Assembly: GCA_025084515.1 (NCBI GenBank)
Contig: JAJAGP010000239.1
Span: 329,883-393,882 of the forward strand
Direction of reading: 5' to 3'
DNA: 64,000 bases
Source: Ancistrus triradiatus
Lineage: Eukaryota; Chordata; Actinopteri; Siluriformes; Loricariidae
In this document: positions 25,394-36,440 of the stretch, piece after piece
Numbering within the stretch: position 1 is the stretch's first letter
Layout: each line of letters starts with the position of its first letter
Notes under the pieces: model-generated
What the model was told of the DNA's origin: nothing
What the model saw: only the letters and a program-made list of their open reading frames with translations
Database searches by the model: none
Made by a program: the position numbers and the translations under genes

Positions 25394-28300
25394 AGCACTG
25401 ATTAGATATTATCCAAAACATGACTGAATAGTTAGCCCTTCTGTCTGTTAGCCTTGGGTTCAGTTTGGTCCAGCAACTTAAGTCTCCAGAAAATTTGTAA
25501 TTTAAACTTTCACCAAGTCCATGTCAGGTACTTATTCATTCATGCACTGCTGCAAACTCAGATTTATTAAATATCTCCTTACAAACAGAGCAGTTTTGTC
25601 CACAGCCCCATTTGAGCAAGCCTATGGTGACAGTGGTGAGGAAAACTCCTTAAATGTTAAGAAAGTAAGAAACTTCGGCAGGACCAAGCTCAAAAAGGGA
25701 CCCAACATGCTTTGTTCAACCTAGAGGTGTGTAATAATTAAATTAAATTACACAATTAATTTATTTATAATAAAAGTTTAAATATATGAAAGGTAAATAG
25801 AATTATTAAAATAGAGAAAATAAATTACAAGAACATATAAAAAATAAAATATAACAAAAAAGGAGAATATAATAAAATAGTATATATAATAAATAAAATA
25901 AATAATATAATGAAATACAGAATATAACCAATAAATGGAGAATATAATGGAATCTAATAAAATATTATATAAACATGAAGAATATAATAAAATATTAAAA
26001 TAAAATAATAAGATGGACAATATAAAAAATGAAATACAAAATATAACAAAAAAATAGGCAATAGAATAATTTAATTACAGAATATAATAATTAAAATAGA
26101 CAATATAATAAAAATAACTATTATAATTATTATAATAATTAAAACAGACAGTATAATAATATAGAGAATATAATTAATAAAACAGAGAATACAATAATTA
26201 AAATGAATGTATTCTTTGTGAGAATCTCATAATTAATATAGAAAATATAATAAAAAAGAGAATATAATAAATAGGGAATATAATAAATAAAATACAGAAT
26301 ATAATAAATTAGTATATATCAAATAAAATAAATAGCATAATAAAATGGAAAATATAAATAAAATACAGAATAATAATAAAATAGAGAATGCAATAATAAT
26401 ACTATATATAATAAGTAAAATAAAGAATATAATAAAATAAAGAATATAACAAATAAAATAGAGAATATATTTAAATAGCATGTGTAAGAAAATAAAATAA
26501 AGAATATAATAAAATAGGTAAAACTATAAATTAAATATAGAATATCAAAAAATAAAGAATATAATAAAATAGAGATGGTAATAAATAAAATAGAGAATCT
26601 CTAATCATTATTCAGGTCAGTATAAATGCAGTCACTGAAGGTTCCCATTTCATCTAACAAAACAATTGTGTGTAACATATTCATATTTATGTCTAATTTA
26701 AGCTTAACCTTAAGGAACACTGAAAACAGATCACCATATTAAATTAAATCCTCATTAAATTAGATAAAGAAATTAAATATGGAGCAAATGAATCATTGAT
26801 AATGGGAAGGTTAAGCAGATCTTAAATGTACACCCCGTGTTGCTTGATGCTTATTGTGGTCCTGATGTTATGATTTAATAAAGGATAAAACTTATCTTCT
26901 ACAAAGAGGTAAAATCCTTTGGGGTTCTTGCTCAGGATCTTGATGGCTACCTCCACCATCTCTGTGAGTGACGGATCCATTGCTTCATCCCTGTGCAGTT
27001 CGTACCTGGTATCAGCCGGCTCAAAAAGTCCTGAACAAGCCAAAAACACAGAGGAAAGAGATGAGCGCTGTCCAAAAAGCAATAATCATTCAGAAGTGTT
27101 TAGGATGTTAATGTTCTCTCTTCCTTTACGTTTTAAAATGATAAAATGTACTGCTGACTTAAGGGGCACCCCTGGTCTGTGTCTCGTGACAAACACAGAC
27201 CTTGATCCCACCTAGCACTGATGTTTGGGAACGAAAGACTGAGTCTTGGAGGAGTAAAGATGGGCAGAGGATAAATGTTTAAAAACAATGTTCCTCAGAG
27301 AAAGACTGGAAGGGATTTATATATTTCTCCCTCTACAGAGCATAATATCATTCAACCATTCAAGGAATCTGGAGGAATTTCCTAAAAAGCCTAAACTGGA
27401 GAGGGGTGATCTCCGCTCCCTCAGACGGCACTGCATCAAGAACCATCATTTATCAATAGCTGATAGAACCACATGGGCAAGGGATTCCTTTATCAAACCT
27501 TCATCAAGCTCTACAATACAGAGTTACATTCACAGATACCACTTAAAACGTTACTGTGCTAAAAAGAAGCCTTATGTTATAACCATGTCCAGAAGGGGCG
27601 TCGGCTTCTCTGGGCTTGGAGGATCTGGGATGGACCATCATACAGTGGGGACGGGGATTGTGCTCAGACCCATCAGTATAACAGAGCTTTTTTTTTTTGT
27701 TTGTTTGTTTGACTGAAAAAGAAAAGGACCAAAAGCCATTCTCTGTCATGGTATGGGGTCGGGTCAGGGCCCTCAGTAAAGCTCATTTCCACTTCTGTGA
27801 TGCAGCATTAATGCAGAAAAGTACCCTGAGATTTTAGAGCAACATAAGCCGCCTTCAGGACGACATCTTTATCAGGGACGTCCAAATAAAAAAAGTTAGG
27901 ACTGAAATCTATAAATCCCTTCCAGTCTTTCTTTGAGGACCATTGTTTTTAAACATTTCCATCATTTTCTCACACATTTGTTTGTTAAACTGGAGATCCT
28001 CTGATCGTCTTTACTCCTCCAAGACTCATGATTACATGATTATAATCACCTTTTTGAAATCACATCATTATTTGTTTTTTTTTTTCATCTCATTACTAGC
28101 GTGTCTCAACTACTAATGTGTTGTAGGCCTGAGAGCAGGAATGGATGTTTATGAACAAATTTAGTGAAGCCTGGCTATCAGCACTGCTGTGTTTAAGGAT
28201 GAGTGGTGAAAAAGGTTTATTACCAATTAAGTATTCTGTGTTCTTTATGTTCACAGCATTGAGCTGATCTCTGTTCCACACGTATTCCGCTTTCTGAAGA

Positions 28301-30468
28301 AGAAAAGATTGAATTATGTTAGTGGAAGTGTTATAATTAAATAATCCAGATCCTCCAAGTTGCCTCCAAAAGGTGCTTCATGAAGTATTGCATTGCCAAA
28401 ACACTTTCATAATTGCAAAGTTAAACTCAGACCTTTCTGTTTTTGAGCCACTCATCAATCAGGTTGGTTTTGTCCTTCCTCTCTCCGGTGCTTTCGGGAT
28501 ATTCGGGGTCTGCGGTCTCTGCAGGAAGCATGTACCTTCTCCCCCCTCCTAAAATGACCTACAACACACAGGTTGGTACAGCGATATTTGGGTATTGGAA
28601 AGAGGACGCCCATGTAGGAATTTCAGACTGCCTAAGTGATCTCACGTTAATATCCGTGTTATGGACCAGTTGGTAAGCGATGTCCTTGCAGCCTTTGGCC
28701 ACTGCATCCTCGGGCATACTGGCATCACTGTACCAGTCTCTGTTAACAGTGTGAGCGTAGGCGCCACCAGGGGAGGCATGCTGAACGCGGGTGGTGGTAA
28801 CAATACCCACAGACTTTCCTGTCAAGGCAAAAATAAGCTCGTTACAACGATTCAGGCCAAAGATGAGATCACACCACATCTGTATATACTAAATGACTCT
28901 TGGATGAACAGACGTGCCACCTGGCAACCCAAGCAACCGAGGGTTAAGGGCCAACAGGGGCAGCTGATCCACAGCCCAGTAATAAAACTCTTAACACAGC
29001 TCACATCTTCTCCAAAACACGATCGTTTCTGTTACCACAAGGTGGCAGCATAAACAAGCAGTTTCAGCCTGAGATTGATCTAAAGCAGTGCACTGTGTGA
29101 AAACACTCTTAATAAACTCCATCATACCTGCAGCTTTGGCTCGATGGAGGACTGATGTGACCTCATTACCCTTCTCGGTGGTACACACAGATAGCCGGGC
29201 TGCAGCGCTCACACCCATGGTGCCGTAATTCGCTTTTACACCACACAGGTAGGCTGTGGAGGTCCCGGCGCTGTCGGGCAGCTGCTGATCCACGTTATAG
29301 GTCTGCAGAGTGAAAGAGACAACATTACACTCAGCAAGGACCTGGACTGGGTGTTGTTACATCTCAGGACCATTAGATGTCGCTGTTGCAGCCAGGGCAG
29401 ACACGGGCAGACATGGCCCATCATAGCTGTGTATGATTACCGACCAGGATAGAAGGCCTCGTTCCTTCTGTCCGTTCACTTTAATAACCGAGGTCTTAAG
29501 ATTTATAATAAATTGTAATAAAAAATAAATCAAAATCTGTCTTTTAAACAGCCAGGATCCACGAGCAGAGGCGGGAGTTTAAGAGCAGAAGTCCGTCATT
29601 CTTGAAAGTTGTCTCCTGTTTGTTCTAGATTCTGTTCTAACTCAGTTGAGAGCTTTTTTGTACGACTTTCCTCTACTTATTTGTACCAAGCTGTAAATGG
29701 TGTTTGTAAGTGTATGTACATGTCCTATTGTAAGTAGTACTTCCTTCTTACCTGTATATTCTCTCTAACCTATAACTATAGAAACTGGTTCACATTCATT
29801 CGCTGAGTCTCTGGTTCATGCTAGTACCGTCTATCGATGTATTTATGGTCGTTTCAATCCCCCATCGATCACTCGTGGTTTCAGCAGAATCTCTGACGCA
29901 GTTATGCCGTTACGCAGTTATGGTTTGCACCCAGTTTGATTGTCAAAATACCCCTTATATTTACATAACAGTAGCGTAAAAAGACTTCATGACCATGGTA
30001 ATGTCCAGGCAACGTCCATTTCGGTGAGCGACCTGTTTCACAGAGCGTAACGCGAATGATAAATGAGTCAAACTTGTAAAAATGAACAGAACAGAACAGA
30101 ATTAAAGATGAACTGAGATAACAGCAGCTGCTGAACGAGGGAAAAACAGAATGAACAGATGAAACAGAAACAGGAAAACACATGGATTTAAGTTGCTAAA
30201 CTAAATTACTTTCAAATAATTACAAATCAGTGAAAAAAAATTAACGGGGACAATAACAGTATTTATAACAAAATTTATAATAACAATATTAAAAAAATAA
30301 ATAAAAATAATTATAATATAATATTTTAATACTACTAATACTACTGTTACTAATAATATACATTGTTATTATTTTTATAATAAATAATAAATAATTAACA
30401 ATAACAATAGTAATGATATTATAATTAATAATAATATTTTAACATCAATAATGCAATTCTAATACCAA

Positions 30469-30509
<41 letters not shown>

Positions 30510-32270
30510 CATTATTATTTACTGTTGATATTCAATAACAATTATTTCTATTGTTGTTGAAAATCAACAATCCATTCAAACAGAATAAATCAGTCTTTTC
30601 TCTCTAGAAATAAAATCTGCACTCTGATTGGCTAACAGGGATTGGCTAACTGCTCTTCTCGTTCAGGATCCAATCAATGAACCATGGTTGTGTCTTTACC
30701 ATGTCTGCAAAATCTGGAATTATTTTTCTATTCTCCATTTTTTCTTTTTATTCTTGTATGAAATGAAATCTTAATCTGGTCTCGGTCTTACCTCGGACTC
30801 GGCTCTAGCAGTTTTGACTAGAACACAGTTAAGCGGTTAAGCAAGCTTAAGCTTAAACACGCTCTCTCAGTACAAATTAACCCAATGAAATGTTAAACCT
30901 GAATCCAACTAACCTGTGTAAGACAACCTAAGACCTTCAAATGAAGTAACCATAATTACAAAAGCACTGAAAGCAGCTCAGATCAGATTGCATAGTTGTA
31001 GAGCTAATCTAACTTTTTAACCTTGGATAAAGCGAGGTAAGGGAACATCTCCATGGCCAGCATGCCCTCCTCTCCGGTTTTACCCTCCAGCTGTCCTTTC
31101 AGAATCCGAGCTGCCGTTACTGTCGGAACTCCCATTCCTGAAAAAAAAAGAAAAACGGAAACAGCGCATTATTCTCAGGACCTGGGTTTGCGATGTGAAT
31201 TTCGGGTGGTGCGTTTGCAGGGCCCAAAGAACGTTTTTGTATGCGCCCAGTGAAGTTCGAGACCCCCTAGTGACCCTGACTGACTAGGATAAGCAACCAC
31301 CACCGTGTTTCATGGTTAATAATAAGTTCTTCTCTTCTCCTTTCCCCCAAAGAACAGAGTTGAATATTCATTCCACGCAGAATGTCTCTGCTCTGTCAAA
31401 CCTTCCTGCACCTGCTTGTCTCTGATGTGAGGGTTTTTCTTTGCAGACCTGACCAGCTGAGTGTAACACGTAAATACAATTTATGTCTAAATCTGCCTTG
31501 GATTAAGGTTTAATGAGCCAGTTATTTATTGAATCTGAGTTTTTGTATTAGACCGTCAGCTGTAAATGAGTTCTATGTCTTCATCAGTCTCATTATCAGT
31601 TAATAATGGGTGATTATTTATTGTAGCCTCTAATGTAATCTTATTTACAAGATAATAAAACATCAAAAGCTCAGCTGTTAATTATTTATATTATTGCTCA
31701 TGTTATCTCTGTAACATGGATCAACATGGTGATTACTATAAATAAAAGCACTAAAGCACATGTCATTTATAACTTAGGTAAGGTACAGATCCAGATCTAA
31801 CCACAATATTTCATCACATGAATTACCGTCTAATTTATCTCAACACTGAACTGAAGTGGACTGTGTTAGTGTTGCACAGCTGTGGCTGTATTAATGACAA
31901 TAGAGCAGTGCAGAGGAACACACTCATAAAAAGATTAGAGGGCTTATAAATGTGATACGAAGAGACTATGGACTTAAATAATGTTAATAATATTAATGTT
32001 AGTGTTAATATTCAACAGTGTCTCTGTGTGGTAATCAGTACTGAGAATTTGAGGTGTAGCTTATAATCTTATGCTGAATGCCTTTGCTCAGAATATTTTA
32101 GAATTGTGTGTTACTTACCTTTGTTCCTTTAGAGGTTGTTACCTTCTTTACATTTAGAAAATCAACAAAAGCAGGTGCGCCTAAATGCTTGCATAAGACT
32201 GTAGATAAAAATGTGTAGAGCAAAAGGAGATGAATAACCAGGGTTATTATAGATAATGAAATGTAGGTAA

Positions 32271-32309
<39 letters not shown>

Positions 32310-34226
32310 GTTCCATCCATCTGTCCGTTTTACCTCTCTTGGTACCGATTAGTGAATGTACTAGAATCAGTTTTCGTGCCACTGGCTCCGCACGTTTTCA
32401 AACCGCCCACCTGGAATCATCAGGATTCTTTAACACGTGATGTTACTGTGTGAATAACAAATCACATGTACAGTTATTGGGTGCAGGCACTAGACTATGG
32501 ACCAGAAGGTTTCGAGTCCCTGCGCTGCCAATGTGCACCTTTTGGGCCCATGAGCAAAGCTCTTAATCCGGTAATGCTTGCTTCTGTCAAATGATTCAAT
32601 ATAAAATTGTGAAATAAGTATTCTGACCTTCTGGGACACTTTAGAGACACCAAATTACCTAACACTTGTGACAGGAAACTCACACAGACCCGGGGAGAAT
32701 TTGCAAACTCCATACAGGTGGAGATTGGGCATGGAATCAAAGGATCTGCACATATCACACGAGTTGTTAGTGTCCCTTGTATCACTACTAGTGGGGACCG
32801 ACTGTCGTAGGCAATGGCTCCCCAGATCATCACACCATCAACCAACCTGGATTTGTTACTAAAGACGACACGGTTCCAGTCGGTAGCAGCCCAGGTTCTT
32901 CGTTCATGACACCACTCCAAACGAAGGTAGGACACCTAAGGGGCACCATGACAACGAATTTCCTTCTTCTAAGCCTCTGGAAATGGTCTGGTCAGAGACA
33001 GGGGTGTGTAGTGAAGGCGCCCCCTGTCTCTGGATGGTGGATAACCAAACTGTAGAAGCTGCTCATGCTTGTCGGTGGATCAAACAATCCTCTCTACTGG
33101 ACGTCTGTTTGGGCCGTCTGGACCCTGATCATTGTGTGTGTGTGCCCCCATAAAACCACTTCTCCCAACACCTAACAGCTAGGTCAGAACGAACCAGATG
33201 GAGGCAATTCATCAATTCATCCCCCTCTCAAAGTCTTCCACTGGATAAAATGTCTTTCTCTCACCAAGGGGTACACTACCCAAACGTAGCCTCTGACAGC
33301 CTTTTTATAGGGCAGCACTACTACAAGTAAAGCATTTTTATGCCCTCTAGTCAAACAAAATGTCTAATCAGACCATGCCTGTAGACCTTTATATATCTGC
33401 CTGAGACAGAACTGCACACCAAGTTTTGCAGCGATCCCACATTTCTATCTGGGTGTTTTTTTGGTCAGTGATAGTAACTGACTCTCTCTTGTGCAGAACC
33501 TCCCTCCGTCTGGACTAGTGTTTATTCTGCCATTCAGGGTCTGATTGTGTACCTAAATAGTGCACTATGTGTGATTTGTTTCAGGTGCTCACCATCTCCC
33601 AGGAAGAGGATGAGATTTTTGGCTTGATGAACGTTGGGTTTCAGAGACAGAGCCCTGGAGATCGAGTCCTTTGCCTTTATGTGCCAAAATTGTGGATTCT
33701 GTTCTTCTTCTACGGAACACAATCAATCAGAGATTAGATTTTAATTATGGTCAGTAAAAACAGCTTAGTTACAGGTCAGCATGATGGGCATTTGATTCAT
33801 AAATCAGTCTTTAGAGAGAGAAGGATTGTAAATTTATACGTTATACGTTGTGTTATAAGCAATTTTGGAAGGCTGCAGTCATTTACAAACATGTCTGAAA
33901 AGTCATTTTCTTTTTTTGGATCTTTGTGGAGAAGAACTCATATTTGCAGGAGGATAACGAGCCCAAAAAACTTTGCAACAACTACTTGAAGGCCAAAAAA
34001 GATAAATTGGTGCTGAATTTCAGGGCTTTTCCTCCACACCCACCCAAACCGAACCTCCATCATGCATTTAATGCAAACAAATATTTTCTTTAAAAAAGCT
34101 GCATATAAATGAGGAAACGAGTTCCAGGCTTTAAATTCAAAACTCACCAGGAATGATGGAGAAGCAGCTGTGGATAAAAAGTAAAAGGACTAATCCAGAT
34201 CTCAGGAAGCTGTGATGGAAAGTCAT
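22963..34226 (-). CDS. alpi: Intestinal-type alkaline phosphatase, copy 1, complete
   Basis: A GPI-anchored Zn2/Mg phosphomonoesterase of the outer cell surface (brush border in the intestinal type). Exons: 34148-34226, 33593-33709, 31022-31137, 29128-29302, 28646-28818, 28433-28558, 28224-28293, 26896-27030, 25116-25307, 23345-23461, 22963-23234; 1572 nt, 523 aa. Residues 1-25 form a signal peptide. Metal and catalytic residues match human placental numbering with constant offsets: D65 (LGDG), nucleophile S115 (DSAGT), S178 (QHASP), E330, D335 and H339 (RIDHGHH), D376-H377 (TADHSHVF), H451 (THGAEDV). The C-terminal ~25 residues form a hydrophobic GPI-type tail. Ten exon junctions close in frame; nine introns are GT-AG, but intron 8 is AT-AC (separate entry). 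Copy 2 lies 2.2 kb upstream in tandem. Family assignment is secure; 'intestinal' subtype is inferred from the tandem pair and sequence style. Confidence 0.96.
23616..24150. repeat. A/T-rich minisatellite in copy 1 intron 9
   Basis: Degenerate tandem units built around AATAAAATAGAGAATATAAT. The same unit forms a second array at 25740-26600 on the other side of exon 9. Confidence 0.85.
24309..24703. mobile_element. Non-autonomous element with terminal inverted repeats and central foldback
   Basis: Outer arms 24309-24382 and 24638-24703 are inverted relatives sharing GAAACGTTTC and GTGACGAAACG-like words. A perfect 34-bp inverted repeat (24543-24576 with 24588-24621, 11-nt spacer) lies inside. 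No coding capacity. The outer wording is common in fish genomes; family not assigned. Confidence 0.7.
25321..25388. repeat. (CA)34 microsatellite adjacent to copy 1 exon 9
   Basis: Sixty-eight uninterrupted bases. In the transcript it is (UG)34, ending about 13 nt before the AC acceptor at 25309-25308. Confidence 0.97.
25590..25722 (-). repeat. Dispersed 'TTTTCCTCACC...GGTCC' repeat, minus copy
   Basis: Reverse-complement copy of the repeat also seen at 17270, 34545 and 39955. Lies in intron 8 of copy 1. Confidence 0.55.
25740..26600. repeat. A/T-rich minisatellite in copy 1 intron 8
   Basis: About 860 bp of AATAAAATAGAGAATATAAT-like units, degenerate, same family as 23616-24150. Confidence 0.85.
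27235..28165 (+). pseudogene. Degenerate Tc1/mariner transposon, family A copy 2
   Basis: Inverted end segments lie at about 27238-27320 and 27911-28030 (GTTCCTCAGAGAAAGACTGG and its reverse), with family-typical flanks to about 28165. The interior retains a Tc1-type transposase N-terminus: a helix-turn-helix-like part (DLRSLRRHCIKN) and a linker-like YHLKRYCAKKKPYV. It then shifts frame, and later transposase-like words are broken. Located in copy 1 intron 7. Inactive. Confidence 0.75.
30465..30510. repeat. (ATT)n microsatellite within AT-rich stretch
   Basis: ATT trinucleotide run inside an A/T-rich region spanning 30230-30560 in copy 1 intron 3. A second (ATT)n run occurs at about 32271-32308 in intron 2. 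Confidence 0.9.
32460..32600 (+). repeat. tRNA-derived SINE-like fragment
   Basis: Contains a Pol III B-box-like word (GGTTTCGAGTCCC) preceded by ACTATGGACCAGAAGG. The same head occurs, in the opposite orientation, in the SINE at 59675-59853. Truncated. Confidence 0.5.
32660..33460 (-). pseudogene. Degenerate Tc1-like transposase in copy 1 intron 2
   Basis: The minus strand retains conserved Tc1-family phrases: LEWCHERRTWAATDWNRVVF followed by SNKSR, in the region of the catalytic DE-type domain, and GVMIWGAIAYDSRSPLV further on. About 20 residues normally between these are missing, and the upstream part is broken by stops and frame changes. Inactive relic. Confidence 0.75.
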
Positions 34227-34294
34227 GGTGGGTGCAGGTCTGTGGATGAAGGAAACATTAACAGTGCTGCACACATGCAATCCGGAGCTCAGCG

Positions 34295-34300
34295 TTTATA
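34295..34300 (-). promoter_or_regulatory. TATA box of alkaline phosphatase copy 1
   Basis: TATAAA on the sense strand, about 69 bp upstream of the start codon, placing transcription start near 34265-34270 and giving a short 5' UTR. Confidence 0.6.
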
Positions 34301-34310
34301 GCTCCACAGC

Positions 34311-34323
34311 AGAACAAAGGTCG
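34311..34323 (+). promoter_or_regulatory. DR1-like nuclear receptor site upstream of copy 1
   Basis: AGAACA-A-AGGTCG resembles a DR1 element (HNF4/PPAR-RXR type), 10 bp beyond the TATA box. HNF4 drives enterocyte genes. Imperfect match; inferred only. Confidence 0.3.
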
Positions 34324-34544
34324 GTCTTGATTCCAACGTTAAAACGTGTCATGTTTATCGCTCATTAACTTCTTATCATCTATGATCTGTAATGTTACAT
34401 TCTCCGTTTTATTATACGCTTCATAATATCCTATTCTCTGTCATTCTCTGTCTGTTTTTTTTTTTACATTTTTTCATTTAGGTTCTGTTTACTGAAACTA
34501 AAACTATGAAAGTATTAATTAGGTAGAGGGGTTTAATGCTTACT

Positions 34545-34735
34545 TGTAATATCTAAGTCACCCAAGCAGGTCGGGTCCCTTTTTGAGTCTGGGTTCTAAC
34601 AAGCTTTCTTCCTTATAACGTTTAGGGATTTTCCTTGCCTCTGCCGCCTTAGGTTTGCTCAGTTAGGACCGTGCATTTTAATATTTATAAAGCTGCTTTG
34701 AGACCATGTTTTGATGTAAAAAGCGCTATGGTCAT
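34545..34735 (+). repeat. Dispersed 'CTTTCTTCCTTATAACG...' repeat
   Basis: Same family as 17270-17400 and 39955-40110. Lies between the two phosphatase genes. Confidence 0.6.
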
Positions 34736-35119
34736 AAGTTTGTTGCTGTCTCACTCACACCGAGGGGCAATTTAGAGTGATTAATACACTCTAGTGGTCG
34801 ACTGATACTGATTTTTTAAGGATCGATGAAAACATTTAGAAAGCAGTGTGACCGATGGCCGATATATAATGCCGATATCACGCTTTATTCTCCAACTGAT
34901 AAAACTAATAATAGTAAAATGAGACACACAATTGCTGAATAAAACGAACAGTTATTTAAGCTATAAATGCACTGTCCCTGTTTGTCTGTTTTATAAATAA
35001 CAAAATAAATAAAAGGTTTTATTACCAGATAACAGCATCTTCATAAAAACAAGTTGAAATGCAAGAAAACAGAGATTCTCTGCATTTCTTCCTCTATTTT
35101 TGAGCATGGGGAAGTGACT

Positions 35120-35215
35120 TTGCACTTGGAATGGTTGTTCAGAAGTATTTCAGAAACTGCTGATCTACTGGGATTTTCACACACATCAGAGAATGGTCTG
35201 AAAAATGGGACAAAC
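35120..35215 (+). repeat. Tc1-like fragment
   Basis: Shares GTATTTCAGAAACTGCTGAT and the following TTTTCACACAC...GAGAATGGTCTGAAA wording with 50380-50820, the same Tc1-like family as 16624-16840. Confidence 0.65.
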
Positions 35216-35842
35216 CCCACATGTGTCCAAAAGTATTGAGACACAAACCCACATGTGGCCAAAAGTTTTGGTACACAAACCCATGAGACATTTCACAAGC
35301 TACTACTCTCTCTAGTCAAAGAACAACAACAAAAAAGCTCAGGTAATATGTAAAAGATTTAATATATTTTCTACATTAGAAAATGCATATAAACACTGGC
35401 ATAAAATATATTTATATATTCATAAAAAAAATGACAAGGAAATAAACAAACAGGGTTGTAAACAATTTCCACTTGTAGTGAGCTGAACGTCATGTGCATA
35501 CAGAGTTATCATGAGACCGAAACCCAATGTTACTGATAAAAATTATTTCTTACAAACCCCTGCTTATCAGTACTGCTCCAGAGTGTCAGTGTCCCTGACT
35601 CTTTAATGCCTTGTTAGTGTTTATTTGCTAACTTTTAATAATATAAATAAGCACCAGTTTGGTTCTGCCTACTTTGGCATAAATCACAGCAGTCTCACAG
35701 TTGGTAAGATGTACAGACCCGTCGTTCAGTCCGGGTTTGATCCAGAGTGTCTGGTCACAGGTCAGGTTTTCTCCTGATCACTCTTGCATGCAAATCCAAA
35801 CTTTCCTGAAGCGGCTTGGAGATGAGGTGCAGACCTGACAGA

Positions 35843-36057
35843 AATCTAGTACACATGTGGCCAAATGTATTGCGACACAAACCAGCATGTGGCCAGAAGT
35901 ATTGGGACACAAACCTGCATGTGGCCAAAAGTATTGGGACACAAACTTGTATGTGGCCAAAAGTATTGGGACACAAACCTGCATGTGGCCAAAAGTATTG
36001 GGACACAAACCTGCATGTGGCCAAAAGTATTGGGACACAAACTTGCATGTGGCCAGG
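35843..36057. repeat. 32-bp minisatellite, about seven units
   Basis: Units of about 32 bp with core CATGTGGCCAAAAGTATTGG start at roughly 32-bp intervals from 35855 to 36047. Isolated or paired copies of the same core occur at 35215-35275 and 36990-37065. The wording resembles the terminal repeat of fish Tc1-type elements, a likely seed. Confidence 0.92.
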
Positions 36058-36440
36058 TTAGGTTTTCTTCTGATGACTCATGCAGAGCTGAACTTTCCTG
36101 CAGCTGCTTGGAAATGAGGTGAGGGTTTTGCTTTGCTGACCTCACCAGTTTATGAGTCTTTCTCTCATTTCTTGATGAGTTTTTGGAAAGGCTCTTTGTG
36201 TAATGCTTCTCCTGCTTTTTGATCTTCATTCTCAGATCTGCAAAATTTTTAACGCAGCAAATAAACAGTAACGGAGTAATTATTGTTATATGCGAAACAC
36301 ATGTGCTTGCATCGTGCCATAACAGTGACTGAACGACTTCGACTGACCCTGAACATGACCAGCTGAGCAAAGGGGTAAGTGGGTATTTTGGGAGAGGGCT
36401 GGGTAGAGTCAGAATCGTTCCACATGGTGGATTAAGGGCA

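Larger units (their letters stand above)
25308..26895 (-). other. AT-AC intron 8 of alkaline phosphatase copy 1
   Basis: Exon 8 ends GTA-GAA-G and the intron begins ATAAGTTTT at 26895. It ends TCACTGTAC at 25308, after which exon 9 reads GT-GGT-AGA-ATC-GAT, restoring E-G-G-R-I-D across the junction. No GT-AG alternative keeps these residues and the frame. The donor resembles a normal U2-type GTAAGT with G1 changed to A, not the U12 ATATCC consensus, so this looks like the rare U2-type AT-AC class. The 1588-nt intron carries a (UG)n run in the transcript near its 3' end. Confidence 0.85.

Noticed and set aside
26850..26895. Exon 8 of alkaline phosphatase copy 1 extended into the next bases to a later GT
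   Set aside because: It would insert about 20 residues between Glu330 and Gly331 in an invariant metal-binding segment, and the same extension in copy 2 stops at once.
35843..36057. CRISPR-like array of 32-bp repeats
   Set aside because: Units are contiguous with no spacers, in a vertebrate locus; it is a minisatellite.
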